Assembly (NCBI GenBank): GCA_012036375.1
Contig: JAAUOI010000002.1
Coordinates: 1-26,393 of the forward strand
DNA: 26,393 nt
Reading direction: 5' to 3'
Source of the DNA: Allobrachymonas sp.
Lineage (GTDB): Bacteria; Pseudomonadota; Gammaproteobacteria; Burkholderiales; Burkholderiaceae_C
Shown: positions 1 through 8,583 of the stretch, piece by piece
How positions within the stretch are numbered: position 1 is the stretch's first letter
Layout: every line of letters starts with the position of its first letter
The notes under the pieces: model-generated
The model's database searches: none
What the model was told of the DNA's origin: nothing
The model's input: the letters and a program-made list of their open reading frames with translations, nothing else
Made by a program: the position numbers and the translations under genes

Positions 1-91
1 TGCGTCGGGCTGTCACCGCGCAAACAAGTTGGGGTGGTGACACGTTTCGCGCGAGATCTTCAAGGTGGCCAACAAGGCCGCGTGGCGAAGG

Positions 92-229
92 GGTTGCGAC
101 CTGCGATTTGTATCGCGCAAGGCGCAGGAAACGCTCTGCGTTTCCCTTTGTCGTCTAAGGCAACAAGTGTTGCCTAACTCCTTGCGCGATAGGTTGGTAA
201 AGGACGCAGTGCCCGCTTACCTCGCAACC
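92..229. other. Highly foldable non-coding block with nested inverted repeats
   Basis: Four perfect stems nest here. An outer 8-bp stem pairs GGTTGCGA (92-99) with TCGCAACC (222-229). Inside it a 12-bp stem pairs TATCGCGCAAGG (111-122) with CCTTGCGCGATA (180-191). That encloses two side-by-side hairpins: GGAAACGC/GCGTTTCC (127-145, 3-nt loop) and AGGCAACA/TGTTGCCT (158-175, 2-nt loop). The shape is a three-way junction on a stalk. An open frame crosses it but resembles no protein. It could be a structured RNA, a REP-like element or a relic of a mobile element; I cannot choose. Bases 1-91 also contain GTCACC/GGTGAC inverted repeats. I see no gene between 1 and 451. Confidence 0.55.
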
Positions 230-271
230 GCTCTCAGCCAAACGAAACCTTCAGCACGCCGACACCAAACA

Positions 272-336
272 CTATAAGATCAATAGCACTCCGCGCATAA
301 AATACGCCGGCTACAACCTCAAAACGCCTTAAAAAC
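272..336 (-). repeat. Dispersed repeat copy R1 (full length)
   Basis: Reverse-strand copy of the window's dispersed repeat. On the minus strand it has a TTTTTAAGGCGTTTTGAGG arm, then GTAGCCGGC, then GCGCGGAGTGCTATTGAT. It matches R2 (2069-2132) over about 65 bp. R1 and R2 bracket the GMC oxidoreductase gene in inverted orientation. Confidence 0.75.
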
Positions 337-451
337 CAACGCCTTTTGTCACCAACGCGCCAAAACCCTTCTTCAATAGGGAAACCCATGTCGCATGAGG
401 GGCAAAACACAGCGCACACTATGGCAATTGGGAAACAGTAGGAGCAGCAAA

Positions 452-2041
452 ATGTTTGATTACGTGATCGTCGGCGCAGGTTCAGCGGGTTGTGTGTTGG
501 CAGCACGCTTGAGCGAAGACCCTTCTGTGAAGGTTGCGCTGCTTGAAGCCGGGCCTGCGGATAGTTCGGTGCTCATTCACTGCCCCGGCGGCTTGGCGCT
601 GATGGCGCAAACGAAGATTGCGAATTGGGCCTATGAGACCGTGCCGCAAAAAGGTTTGAATGGTCGCAAAGGCTATCAGCCGCGCGGCAAAGTGCTCGGA
701 GGATCGAGCTCGATCAACGCCATGATCTACATTCGCGGCCAGAGCCAAGATTACGACGATTGGGCGGCTCAGGGCAACAGCGGCTGGGCTTGGAGCGATG
801 TGCTGCCGTATTTCAAGCGCTCGGAGAATAATGAGCGTGGTGCAGATGAATTACATGGCCAGGGCGGGCCACTTAACGTCAAAGATCTCACTTCGCCGAA
901 TCGTTTTGGCTCGATGTTTGTCAAAGCCGCGCAGGAGGCTGGCTTTGCCTTCAATGCCGATTTCAATGGCGCGAGCCAAGAAGGTGTGGGCAGCTTTCAG
1001 GTGACGCATAAAAACGGCGAGCGTTGGAGCGCGGCCAAAGGCTATCTCACGCCGAATTTGAATCGCCCCAATTTGCAAGTGATCACGCAGGCGCAAACCA
1101 CGCGGGTGCTGTTTGAGGGCAAACGCGCTACCGGCGTGGAATACCGCCACGAAGGGCAGCTCAAGACGATTTCCGCTACGCGCGAAGTGATCTTGAGTGG
1201 CGGCGCGTTTGGCTCGCCGCAGATGCTGATGCTCTCAGGCATTGGGCCAGGCGCACATTTGCAAAGTAAGGGCATCAACGTTTTGCACGATCTGCCAGGC
1301 GTGGGGCAGCATTTGCATGACCACATGGATGCGGTGCAGGTGTATCACGCGCCGGAGCAAACGGATTTGTTTGGCATTTCGTTCACCGGGATGGTCAATG
1401 CGTTCAAAGGCGTTCAAGAGTGGCGCAATCAGCGCACAGGCATGTTGACCACGAATTTTGCAGAGGCGGGTGGCTTCATCAAAAGTTCTCCTGATGAGGC
1501 GCGGCCGGATTTGCAGCTGCACTTTGTCATCGGCAAGCTCATCAACCATGGGCGCACGCCCACCTGGGGGCATGGCTTTTCTTGTCATGTGTGCGTGCTT
1601 CGTCCGAAAAGCCGTGGCAGCGTGCAATTGGCCAGCAATGATCCGGCAGCAGCGCCTTTGATCGACCCCGCTTTCATGCAAGATGCTGATGACGTGCAGT
1701 GCATGATCAAGGGTTTCAAAGTCATGCGCAACATCATGAACCAGCCGACGCTTGCCGGCACGGGTGGCAAAGAAATTGCGCTGAGCAACTGGGCGCAAAG
1801 CGATGCGCAAATTGAGCAGTTCATGCGCAACAACGGCGACACGATTTATCACCCGGTGGGCACTTGTCGTATGGGATCAGGCGCTTTAGATGTGGTGGAC
1901 GATCAACTGCGTGTGCATGGCATGCAAGGTTTGCGTGTGGTGGATGCCTCCATCATGCCGCAGCTCATCAGCGGCAATACGAATGCACCAACCATCATGA
2001 TTGCGGAGAAGGCGGTGGATTTGATTCGTGCGGCAGCTTGA
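452..2041 (+). CDS. GMC-family FAD-dependent oxidoreductase (choline/alcohol dehydrogenase type)
   Basis: This 529-residue flavoenzyme of the glucose-methanol-choline family oxidises primary alcohols or choline-like substrates to aldehydes using FAD. The start at 452 is chosen because GGAG lies at 441-444 and the protein then opens directly with the FAD-binding beta-alpha-beta motif GAGSAGCVLAARL; an upstream in-frame ATG at 395 would add an unlikely leader. GMC signature 1 is seen as GKVLGGSSSINAMIYIRG near residue 85. Signature 2 is GAFGSPQMLMLSGIGP near residue 250. The C-terminal catalytic block contains YHPVGTCRMG, with the active-site His, and SGNTNAPTIMIAEKA. Length fits AlkJ/BetA-type members. 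No signal peptide or partner aldehyde dehydrogenase is visible, so the substrate cannot be assigned. It stands alone between two inverted repeat copies. Confidence 0.93.
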   Translation: MFDYVIVGAGSAGCVLAARLSEDPSVKVALLEAGPADSSVLIHCPGGLALMAQTKIANWAYETVPQKGLNGRKGYQPRGKVLGGSSSINAMIYIRGQSQDYDDWAAQGNSGWAWSDVLPYFKRSENNERGADELHGQGGPLNVKDLTSPNRFGSMFVKAAQEAGFAFNADFNGASQEGVGSFQVTHKNGERWSAAKGYLTPNLNRPNLQVITQAQTTRVLFEGKRATGVEYRHEGQLKTISATREVILSGGAFGSPQMLMLSGIGPGAHLQSKGINVLHDLPGVGQHLHDHMDAVQVYHAPEQTDLFGISFTGMVNAFKGVQEWRNQRTGMLTTNFAEAGGFIKSSPDEARPDLQLHFVIGKLINHGRTPTWGHGFSCHVCVLRPKSRGSVQLASNDPAAAPLIDPAFMQDADDVQCMIKGFKVMRNIMNQPTLAGTGGKEIALSNWAQSDAQIEQFMRNNGDTIYHPVGTCRMGSGALDVVDDQLRVHGMQGLRVVDASIMPQLISGNTNAPTIMIAEKAVDLIRAAA

Positions 2042-2068
2042 GTGAATTGAGCAGTCTACAAAAGTGAG

Positions 2069-2132
2069 TTTTTAAGGCGTTTTGAGGCTGTAGCCGGCAT
2101 AAATATTGCGCCGAATGCTATTATTTTTATAG
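2069..2132 (+). repeat. Dispersed repeat copy R2 (full length)
   Basis: Full-length copy: TTTTTAAGGCGTTTTGAGG, GTAGCCGGCATAAATATTGC, GCCGAATGCTATTATTTTTATAG. It fills the gap between the convergent GMC oxidoreductase and ypfH genes and ends four bases before the ypfH stop codon, so it may act as a transcript end or boundary. That role is inferred from position only. Confidence 0.78.
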
Positions 2133-2136
2133 TTAA

Positions 2137-2802
2137 TTAACTGGCTTCTGATGCCGCCTGTGCTGCATCGAAATAACGCTTGGGCACATGCGTGGTGAGG
2201 CGTTCGATCACGAGTTGCGCAATCTCAGGCGTGATTTCATGACCGACAAAGGGGATCACATCAGCCGTGATGTCTGCCCCCAGTTGCACCAAGCGCTGGG
2301 CCGCATGCACCGTATGTGAATAAGCGATCACGCTGTCTTGCTTGCCGTGGATCATGTGAATGGTGAAGTTGGGCGCTTGGGTGGGCAAGGTGCTGAAGCG
2401 GCCTGACAACGCGACGATGCGCGTAGCCAGCGCTGTGCCAGTTTGCGTGCTTTCCAGCGCCATGATCGCACCTTGAGAAAAACCGACCAAGGCAGTGCTC
2501 TCGTGATTCACACCAAAGGCTTGTTGGAATTGCTGCACGGTTTGTATGAACACGGGCATGGCTTGAGCGCTGCGTATCGGGCGCTGCTCCTCGGTGATGC
2601 CTTCCACAGAAAACCACTGATAACCGCTGCTATACGGGCAATCATGTGGCGCTTGTACGCTCACGATGGCGCTTTGCGGAAACTGCTGCGCAAAAATTCG
2701 CCCGAGCGGCACGAGATCATCAGGCGCAGCGCCCACGCCGTGAAACAGTAAGAGCAGCTGCTTGGGTGCGCCCGCTTGAGGTTGATGAACGATCAGGCTC
2801 AT
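2137..2802 (-). CDS. ypfH: Esterase of the YpfH / carboxylesterase alpha/beta-hydrolase family
   Basis: This cytosolic 221-residue serine hydrolase resembles E. coli YpfH closely along its length. Shared blocks are QLLLLFHGVG at the N-terminus, QWFSVEGITEE near residue 65, the nucleophile elbow GFSQGAIMALES (Ser about residue 108), HMIHGKQDSVI supplying the Asp, GHEI supplying the His, and a C-terminal VPKRYFDAA. The triad is therefore complete. The physiological ester is unknown. Its ATG overlaps the stop of the upstream dioxygenase gene by four bases (ATGA at 2799-2802), so the two are translationally coupled. Confidence 0.9.
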   Translation of the reverse strand: MSLIVHQPQAGAPKQLLLLFHGVGAAPDDLVPLGRIFAQQFPQSAIVSVQAPHDCPYSSGYQWFSVEGITEEQRPIRSAQAMPVFIQTVQQFQQAFGVNHESTALVGFSQGAIMALESTQTGTALATRIVALSGRFSTLPTQAPNFTIHMIHGKQDSVIAYSHTVHAAQRLVQLGADITADVIPFVGHEITPEIAQLVIERLTTHVPKRYFDAAQAASEAS

Positions 2803-3593
2803 GATGTGCTTCCGAAAATAAAACCATCCATTGACAGAATGCCATAGGCCACGCCACCGTCGATGAGTTGAGCCGTTTGGCCGTTCGACGCACCGAGAGC
2901 CACGAGCAGCGGCAAGTAATGCTCATCCGTCGGATGCGCGCGCTTGGCATGCGGCGCACGCTCGAAGGTATGAACCAGCGCATCCGCATCGCCACGCAAA
3001 GCTGCCTCGCGCACCCAAGCCGCAAATTTCGTCACATAAGGCAGAGCAGGCGAGTTCAAGTCCCGCCCGCTGCGAAACTCGGAAAGGTTGTGTGTCAAGC
3101 TGCCCGTGCCGATGATGAGCACACCTTCCTCGCGCAAGCCTTGCAGCGCCTGCCCGTATTGCAGCGCTTGCGCGGTGGACAAGCCCGCAGGAAGTGAAAT
3201 TTGAAACACGGGAATATCCGCCCTGGGATAGAGATACGTCAGCGGCACCCAAGCGCCGTGATCAAGCCCCCATCGATCCGTGGCAACGGGATTCCATCCA
3301 GCATCAGCTAACAATTTCATAGCACTTTGCGCAGACTCTATATGGCCTTGAGCCGGAAATTGCATTGAATAAAGACGCGGATCAAAGCCGCCGAAATCAT
3401 GGATGGTTTCGGGCTTTTCGGCAAAGCACACGGCTGCGCCGCGCGTCATCCAATGCGGAGAAATTACAGCAATCGCTGTCGGGCGCGGCAGTTGTTCGCC
3501 TAAAGCTTGCAGGGCAGACCCCGCTTGGCCGGGCTCTAAGGCGAATATCGGCGAGCCGTGGGAAATAAAGAGGGTGGGTAGTAAGGTCGGCAT
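2799..3593 (-). CDS. ygiD: Extradiol ring-cleavage dioxygenase, DODA/YgiD type
   Basis: A 264-residue member of the LigB-superfamily class III extradiol dioxygenases (4,5-DOPA dioxygenase type), which cleave catechols using a metal bound by His and Glu residues. Visible landmarks are SHGSP near the N-terminus, ISPHW about residue 50, TIHDFGGFD, GLDHGAWVPL, IGTGSLTHNL and a C-terminal HPTDEHYLPLLVALGA. All expected His residues are present. The ATG at 3593 is preferred because it gives a normal family start and length; the frame stays open to a TTG at 3620. It heads a two-gene operon with ypfH, and the 59-bp gap to the divergent amidohydrolase must carry promoters for both. Residues around HIESAQSAM are encoded by a sequence matching the dispersed repeat (R3), although the protein is not clearly longer than E. 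coli YgiD there. Confidence 0.9.
   Translation of the reverse strand: MPTLLPTLFISHGSPIFALEPGQAGSALQALGEQLPRPTAIAVISPHWMTRGAAVCFAEKPETIHDFGGFDPRLYSMQFPAQGHIESAQSAMKLLADAGWNPVATDRWGLDHGAWVPLTYLYPRADIPVFQISLPAGLSTAQALQYGQALQGLREEGVLIIGTGSLTHNLSEFRSGRDLNSPALPYVTKFAAWVREAALRGDADALVHTFERAPHAKRAHPTDEHYLPLLVALGASNGQTAQLIDGGVAYGILSMDGFIFGSTS
3317..3345 (-). repeat. Dispersed repeat copy R3, inside the DODA gene
   Basis: The plus-strand sequence ATAGCACTTTGCGCAGACTC followed by TAT matches copy R6 (19048-19070) at 20 of 23 positions. Read in the dioxygenase frame it gives H-I-E-S-A-Q-S-A-M, like the peptides encoded by R5 and R7. Comparison with E. coli YgiD from memory shows about one extra residue here, so a simple insertion is not obvious. 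Replacement, an older insertion with compensating loss, or convergence remain possible. Confidence 0.5.
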
Positions 3594-3652
3594 GATGAGG
3601 AATGACAGACTGAAATCCAAAGGTTTTACTGCGCCCTTAGCATTCAGTCATT

Positions 3653-4535
3653 ATGAAATCTCCAATCTTTCAATTGTGCGCCACTGCCGCATGGCTCGCA
3701 TTCAACACTTTTGCACACACCGTACAAGCGGCGGATTACGTGGGCCCTCTGTTCGATGCGCATCTGCATTACAACGACGATGCGCAAACGCCGCATCCCA
3801 TTCCTGATGTGCTCGCGCGCATGCAGCGCAGTGGCGTCAAAGCCATCATTGCCAACTCTCGGCCGAACGATGGCACGAAGAATTTAGCCAGCGCCAAAGC
3901 GCAAGCCGCGCAAGCAGGCGTGACCGTCATCCCCTTCATTCGCCTCTATCGCAATCGCGCGGATTACGACAACTGGTTTCGTGATGAGACGATTTATACG
4001 ATGGTGCAAGATGAATTAGCTCGCGGCACAGCAGCCGGCGCATATCGCGGCATCGGCGAATTTCATTTGTACGACAGCGCAAATGCCAACGGCGTGGTAG
4101 CCGCCAAGCTCATGAAGCTGGCCGAAGAAAAAGACTTGGCCATCCTCGCGCATGTGGACGATGTGGCAATTGATCTACTCATGGCGCATACCCCAAAGAA
4201 AAACCGCCAAACTCATTTGGGCGCACACTGGCATCGGCGGTGCCAGCGCAGAGCGCGTCCGCGCCCTGATGCGCAAATATCCTGGCTTGCATGGCGAACT
4301 GTCGTATCGCCCCAACCTCACGGGCAACGACGGCAAGCTCACTCCTGAATGGCGCGCGCTGATTATGGAATTCCCCAACCACTTCATGATCGGCTCCGAC
4401 ACTTGGGTCAACCAGCGCTGGCAATATTACGAAGAACTGATGAAGGGCTACCGCGTCTGGCTGGGTGATTTACCACCTGATACAGCTCGCAAAGTGGCTT
4501 GGGAGAATGGCTCAGCTCTGTTTGGCTTGAAATAA
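3653..4535 (+). CDS. Secreted metal-dependent amidohydrolase, frameshifted as read
   Basis: A TIM-barrel amidohydrolase-like protein, about 293 residues once repaired. The start at 3653 opens a signal peptide ending AHTVQA before ADYVGPLFDAHLHY, whose D-A-H-L-H is the metal-binding HxH motif. Later blocks include YRGIGEFHLY, LAILAHVDD, LIWAHTGIGG and the C-terminal MIGSDTW with the conserved Asp. The frame breaks in the A5 run at 4199-4203. Removing one A gives HTPKKTAKLIWAHTG and joins the two halves cleanly to the stop at 4533. This is the only apparent one-base gain in the window. The substrate is unknown. Its stop sits one base from the convergent racemase stop. Confidence 0.8.
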
Positions 4536-4536
4536 A

Positions 4537-5259
4537 TTAATGAGATGCTGAGTAGGCTCGGTTGGCAAGGGATGCTGCGAGCACTTGCGCGGGATCAATC
4601 AATGTCAAATACTGCGCCGCGCTTAAATTTTGCAAACCAAGAGGAATTTCAGTGCAACCCATGATGATGGGCTGGTAAGGTAGCGATAAAGCCACTTCGC
4701 CAAAACAATGCGTGGCCAAGGGCATATTGCCGGCTTTCACGCCCTCAAAAATTCCGCGCGTGATCTTCTCACGCTGATCGACGCTAGGCAGATGGCATGC
4801 AATGCCAAATTCAGCGAGTGCCTCTTCGTACAAACCCGTTCGATATGTGCCTTCCGTGGCCATCAAACTCACCGCTTGAATGCGCTGAGCATGTAGCGTG
4901 CGCGCCACCTCTTGCGCCATATGCAGCAACTCGATTTGCGGGAATCGTTCTTGCAAACTGGCATGCCAAGCATGCGCGGTATTGCAGGCAATCGCTACGC
5001 TGCGAGCGCCCAATGCGGCCAAGCGGCCGAGCGCTTGCAGCATAGGATCAAGGGGCTGATGCGCACCAAGGCTTGCATCATGCAAGGCTTGTGTGCGATC
5101 CGGCACGGGCACTTGCGCGAGCCAATGCTCAGGAAAGCTTTGATCCCTCACGACAAGACCTGCGCGGCGCAAATGCTCCGCACAGGCCTGCACAAAAAGG
5201 CGGACAAAGTCTGCCCCGGCGGCTGGGCCCATGCCGCCCAAAATACCGACGGTGTGCAT
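4537..5259 (-). CDS. Aspartate/glutamate racemase family protein
   Basis: A 240-residue cofactor-independent racemase of the Asp/Glu family, which interconverts L and D amino acids through two cysteines. The N-terminal GILGGMGPAAGADF is the family signature. The first catalytic Cys lies in IACNTAHAWH and the second in IMGCTEIPLGL; both are present, with Glu after the second Thr as in bacterial aspartate racemases. It starts six bases downstream of the binding-protein stop, so the two form one minus-strand operon. Its neighbours (two acidic-amino-acid binding proteins, a D-amino-acid dehydrogenase) suggest catabolism or scavenging rather than cell-wall synthesis. Substrate (Asp, Glu or other) is not decided by sequence. 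Confidence 0.9.
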   Translation of the reverse strand: MHTVGILGGMGPAAGADFVRLFVQACAEHLRRAGLVVRDQSFPEHWLAQVPVPDRTQALHDASLGAHQPLDPMLQALGRLAALGARSVAIACNTAHAWHASLQERFPQIELLHMAQEVARTLHAQRIQAVSLMATEGTYRTGLYEEALAEFGIACHLPSVDQREKITRGIFEGVKAGNMPLATHCFGEVALSLPYQPIIMGCTEIPLGLQNLSAAQYLTLIDPAQVLAASLANRAYSASH

Positions 5260-5265
5260 AGTAGC

Positions 5266-6153
5266 TTAGAGCGCTGGCTTATCGGACAAAGCCTTCAAGT
5301 TGTCGCGCAGCTCTTTGTTCATCGGCAGGCCAACGGCGGTATTGCGCGGAGGAATCGGCTGCATGAACCACTTGGTGTAAAGCTTTTCAAACTCACCTGA
5401 TTTCATCAAGCCGCCAATCGTGCCGTTGACCACTTCAGCGAATTTTGGATCATCCTTGCGCATCATGCAAGCATAGGGCTCGACTTGCAGCGCATCGCCC
5501 ACCACTTCCCATTCCGCTGGATTCTTGGCCGTACCGATCAAGCCAAAGAGCAAGATGTCGTCCATTGCGAAGGCCACTGCGCGGCCAGCATCGACCATCA
5601 GCATGGAGTCTGCATGGTCTTTGCCGAGCAGCACTTCAGTATCGATTTTGTTGTCGGAGGTGTATTTGCGCATCACGAGGGCATTGGTTGAGCCAGAGGT
5701 GGTGGCGTAGGTTTTCTTGGCCAGATCGCCGTAGTTCTTGACGCCAGATGTTTTCTTGGTCAGCAGGCGCGTACCCGTATAAAAAATGTTAATTGAAAAC
5801 TGTACTTCTTTGGCGCGTGTGCTGTTGTTGGTGGTTGAGCCGCATTCCAAATCAATCGTGCCATTGGTGACCAAGGGGATGCGATTGGCCGAAGTGACAG
5901 CTTGCCATTCGACTTTGAGGTTGGGCATATTGAGGCGTTTTTTCACCGCATCGGTCACAGCGTTACTCAAGTCAACAGACATGCCAATCGGCTGCAAGCC
6001 GCCAGCCAAATAGCTGAATGGCACGGAAGACTCGCGATAGGCGAGTGTGATCTTGCCGCTGTCGGTGATTTTCTTGAGCGTGTCTGTCGCTTGCGCTAGG
6101 GTAGCAGCGGAGGCGCAGACGAGGCAAGCAGCGGCAATGGTTTTGATGAGCAT
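5266..6153 (-). CDS. Periplasmic amino-acid-binding protein (GltI-like), copy 1
   Basis: A 295-residue solute-binding protein of the family 3 (polar amino acid) type, closest in layout to the glutamate/aspartate-binding GltI. A signal peptide (MLIKTIAAACLVCASAATLAQA) precedes a mature domain with ITLAYRESSVPFSYL, IDLECGSTTNNSTR, the hinge-region TTSGSTNALVMRKY, FAMDDILLFGL and the C-terminal KWFMQPIPP. No permease or ATPase gene is in the window, so it must use transporter parts encoded elsewhere. It is the first gene of an operon with the racemase and is divergent from dadA across a 259-bp control region. Its resemblance to the second binding protein at 8584-9470 suggests an old duplication. 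Confidence 0.92.
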   Translation of the reverse strand: MLIKTIAAACLVCASAATLAQATDTLKKITDSGKITLAYRESSVPFSYLAGGLQPIGMSVDLSNAVTDAVKKRLNMPNLKVEWQAVTSANRIPLVTNGTIDLECGSTTNNSTRAKEVQFSINIFYTGTRLLTKKTSGVKNYGDLAKKTYATTSGSTNALVMRKYTSDNKIDTEVLLGKDHADSMLMVDAGRAVAFAMDDILLFGLIGTAKNPAEWEVVGDALQVEPYACMMRKDDPKFAEVVNGTIGGLMKSGEFEKLYTKWFMQPIPPRNTAVGLPMNKELRDNLKALSDKPAL

Positions 6154-6274
6154 GATGTTTCCTCTGTGAGGGATGAGTGAAAGGAATGCTCAGTGTAGGG
6201 CGGTGCACTGAGCAGTAGCAATGCCGACTTATCCGCAGCCTATGCCGGCAAGTTATGGCTGATTGGTGCAAACC

Positions 6275-6297
6275 CTTGAACCAAATGCTTGTTCAAG
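6275..6297. promoter_or_regulatory. Inverted repeat in the binding-protein/dadA divergent promoter region
   Basis: CTTGAAC (6275-6281) and GTTCAAG (6291-6297) form a perfect 7-bp inverted repeat with a 9-bp spacer, near the middle of the 259 bp between the divergent binding-protein and dadA genes. Placement and symmetry suit an operator. The LysR-type protein at 7621-8529 is the only candidate regulator nearby, but the site does not clearly show the classic T-N11-A box, so the link is inference. Confidence 0.35.
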
Positions 6298-6412
6298 CTC
6301 AGGCTATGAGTTTGCGCTATGGGATGTGGGCAGATTCGCATAGCAGGATCGCGACTTCGCGGCCTACAGTGATGCGCATGACGACATTTTATGGAAGCAA
6401 AGGGCAACGGAC

Positions 6413-7618
6413 ATGCGCGTGATGGTGGTTGGCGCAGGCATTGTGGGTTGCTCGACAGCGTATGCCTTGCAGAGGCAAGGCTATCAAGTCACTTTGCTGG
6501 ACGCGCAGGTGGAGGTGGGGCGCATGAGCAGCTATGCCAACGGTGCGCAACTGAGCTACAGCTATGTGGAGCCACTCGCGTCTGATGCGACGCTGCGCGC
6601 TTTGCCGGGTTTGCTACTGGCCAAAGATTCTGCGCTCAAATTCAGCCCGCGTTGGGACACGCAGCAATGGGCTTGGGGTATACAGTTTCTAGCGGCTTGC
6701 ACGCGCTCGCAAGCGCAGAACGGAACGCGCCAACTACTTGAACTGGCCGCGCTTAGCCGCAGAACGCTAGAGAGTTGGATGGAGGAAGAGCATTGGTCGA
6801 TTGACTTTGCCCGCAACGGCAAATTGGTACTCTGCCGTGATGAAGCAACACTACGCAGGCAAGAAGCCCAAGTGGCTTTGCAGGCCAAACTTGGATCAAG
6901 CCAAGAAGTGCTGAACGCAAAACAATGCGCTGAGCGCGAGCCAGCTCTTTCACATATTGCGAACTCATTTGCTGGCGGCATTTGGACTGAGAGTGAATGC
7001 GTAGCCAATCCGTATTTGTTGTGTCAACAGTTAGCAAACAGCTTTGTGGAGCGGGGCGGCAAGCTGGCTTTAGGGCAAAAGGTGACTGCTTTTGAGCGAC
7101 AAGCGAATCGCGTGCAAGCGGTTCACACTGAGCAAGGCAGCTTGCCCTGCGATGCAGTGGTGATTGCCGCTGGCGTGGCCAGCCCACGCTTGGGCGCGAT
7201 GCTGGGCATGAAGCTGCCGATTTATCCGATCAAGGGTTACAGCATCACCGTGCCTGTGATCAACGCTGAAAAGCTTGCGCGTTGCAGCATCACGGATTTG
7301 GGATTGAAGACCGTGTTCGCACCATTGGGCCAGCATTTACGCGTGGCTGCGGCGGCTGAGATCGTGGGGGAAGATCTGCACATTGATCCCAAGCGCATTG
7401 CGCAAATGCTGCATGCGGTGAACGAATTGTTCCCCGGCGCTTGCGATTTGAGCGCACCGCAAACTTGGGCGGGCTTGCGCCCAGCGACGCCCAATTCGCT
7501 GCCTATCATCGGGCAAGCTGGCGGCTGGGCGAGTAATGCGTGGGCCAATGCCGGGCAAGGTGCATTGGGCCTAACGCTTGCTGCAGGCAGCGCTGCAAGG
7601 CTAGCGAGCGCGTTGTGA
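6413..7618 (+). CDS. dadA: D-amino-acid dehydrogenase-like FAD oxidoreductase (DadA family)
   Basis: A 401-residue DAO/DadA-family flavoenzyme that would deaminate D-amino acids to 2-oxo acids and pass electrons to the respiratory chain. The N-terminal MVVGAGIVGCSTAYAL is the FAD dinucleotide-binding motif, followed by SYANGAQLSYSYVEPLAS, typical of DadA (family S-x-x-N-A/G-G). IYPIKGYSITVPV and the C-terminal TWAGLRPATPNSLPIIG and NAGQGALGLTLAAGS complete the FAD fold. Length is close to the usual 410-430. The start at 6413 puts the FAD motif at residue 3; the ribosome-binding site is weak. The substrate may be a D-isomer made or removed by the neighbouring racemase. It runs into the convergent LysR gene with a two-base gap. 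Confidence 0.88.
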   Translation: MRVMVVGAGIVGCSTAYALQRQGYQVTLLDAQVEVGRMSSYANGAQLSYSYVEPLASDATLRALPGLLLAKDSALKFSPRWDTQQWAWGIQFLAACTRSQAQNGTRQLLELAALSRRTLESWMEEEHWSIDFARNGKLVLCRDEATLRRQEAQVALQAKLGSSQEVLNAKQCAEREPALSHIANSFAGGIWTESECVANPYLLCQQLANSFVERGGKLALGQKVTAFERQANRVQAVHTEQGSLPCDAVVIAAGVASPRLGAMLGMKLPIYPIKGYSITVPVINAEKLARCSITDLGLKTVFAPLGQHLRVAAAAEIVGEDLHIDPKRIAQMLHAVNELFPGACDLSAPQTWAGLRPATPNSLPIIGQAGGWASNAWANAGQGALGLTLAAGSAARLASAL

Positions 7619-7620
7619 AT

Positions 7621-8529
7621 TTAAATGACGGCCTCAGTCTGCGTCAGTGCATTTTGCATGCAGCGCGTCATGCTGAGTGCCAAGAGCGAGCTGGGGCGGT
7701 TGGCCGGGCGAAGCGCATGAATCGGTACGATGATTTGCGGCTCAAGTGGCAACACCAGCACCTTGCTGCGATCCGCAGAAACGGCGGTGCAACTGTCCAC
7801 CAATGCAATACCCACGCCATGATGCGCCAAAGCGAGCGCAGCGTGATAGGTCTGCACCGTCACCACCGATTGCAGACCCACACCCGCCTCGCGGCAAGCA
7901 TGGTTCAAATGCGTGCCCACCGGGTCGCGCACATCAAGGTTGATCACAGGAAAGTCCGCAATGTCTTGCAAGCTCACGCTGCCTTTTTTGGCCAAGCTAC
8001 TGGCCAGCATGCCTTTGGGCGCGATGCACATCATGCGGCCACGCGCGAGCGCTTGCTGCTCCAAGGCAGGATGAGCCACCGCGCTGAACACAAAGCCCAG
8101 ATCGGCCTCTTGCAATACCAAAGCCGAAATAATTTGTGGCGAATGCAGCGCTTCTACCGTAACGCGCACTTCAGGATGCAGCTTGCGAAACGCATGCAAC
8201 GCACGCGGAATGATCTCGTAGCTCAGTGCGAGTACCGTGAGCATATGCAGCGCGTCATCGCGCTGGCCACTTTTGAGGCTGCTGGCCAGCCGCTGCACCT
8301 CATCGAGCTGATGAAACAAGCGCTCGATATGAGGATAGAGCGTCTGCGCTTCGCTGGTGGGCACAAGCCTGCCTTTGGTGCGCTGAAACAGCGAGAAACC
8401 CAATTGCAATTCAGCATGCGCGAGGATGCGGCTCACCGCCGGTTGCGTCACGTTAATGAGCCGCGCTGCTGCACTGACGCTGCCTGTGAGCATTACTGCA
8501 TTGAACACCTCGATATGCCGCAGTCGCAT
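7621..8529 (-). CDS. LysR-type transcriptional regulator
   Basis: A 302-residue LTTR. The N-terminal helix-turn-helix is clear: RHIEVFNAVMLTGSVSAAAR, then NVTQPAVSRILAHAELQLG and FSLFQRTKGRLVPT. A linker helix and a two-lobed effector domain follow, with MLTVLALSYEIIPRAL, GVGIALVDS and a C-terminal tail. The start at 8529 (MRLRHIEVF) is the standard LTTR start; an upstream extension to 8592 is not supported. It is divergent from the second binding-protein gene with only 54 bp between starts, the usual arrangement for a regulator and its target, so it probably controls that gene and perhaps dadA and the racemase operon. The inducer is probably an amino acid. Confidence 0.93.
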   Translation of the reverse strand: MRLRHIEVFNAVMLTGSVSAAARLINVTQPAVSRILAHAELQLGFSLFQRTKGRLVPTSEAQTLYPHIERLFHQLDEVQRLASSLKSGQRDDALHMLTVLALSYEIIPRALHAFRKLHPEVRVTVEALHSPQIISALVLQEADLGFVFSAVAHPALEQQALARGRMMCIAPKGMLASSLAKKGSVSLQDIADFPVINLDVRDPVGTHLNHACREAGVGLQSVVTVQTYHAALALAHHGVGIALVDSCTAVSADRSKVLVLPLEPQIIVPIHALRPANRPSSLLALSMTRCMQNALTQTEAVI

Positions 8530-8583
8530 GGTCGAACGCCTTATGAATAAAACCCAGGGAGCACTCTTTTTCGGAGATTGTGC

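Noticed and set aside
92..229. Possible integron attC site, because GCCTAAC fits RYYYAAC
   Set aside because: No matching GTTRRRY partner in the right place, no integrase and no cassette array; the stem layout is also wrong for attC.
65..277. 70-codon frame over the foldable block near the left edge
   Set aside because: The frame spans all the perfect stems, has a high Arg/Leu content typical of chance frames and no recognisable domain.
1235..1852. Long reverse-strand open frame inside the GMC oxidoreductase gene
   Set aside because: It lies wholly opposite a well-supported gene and encodes no recognisable motif; it is a shadow of codon bias.
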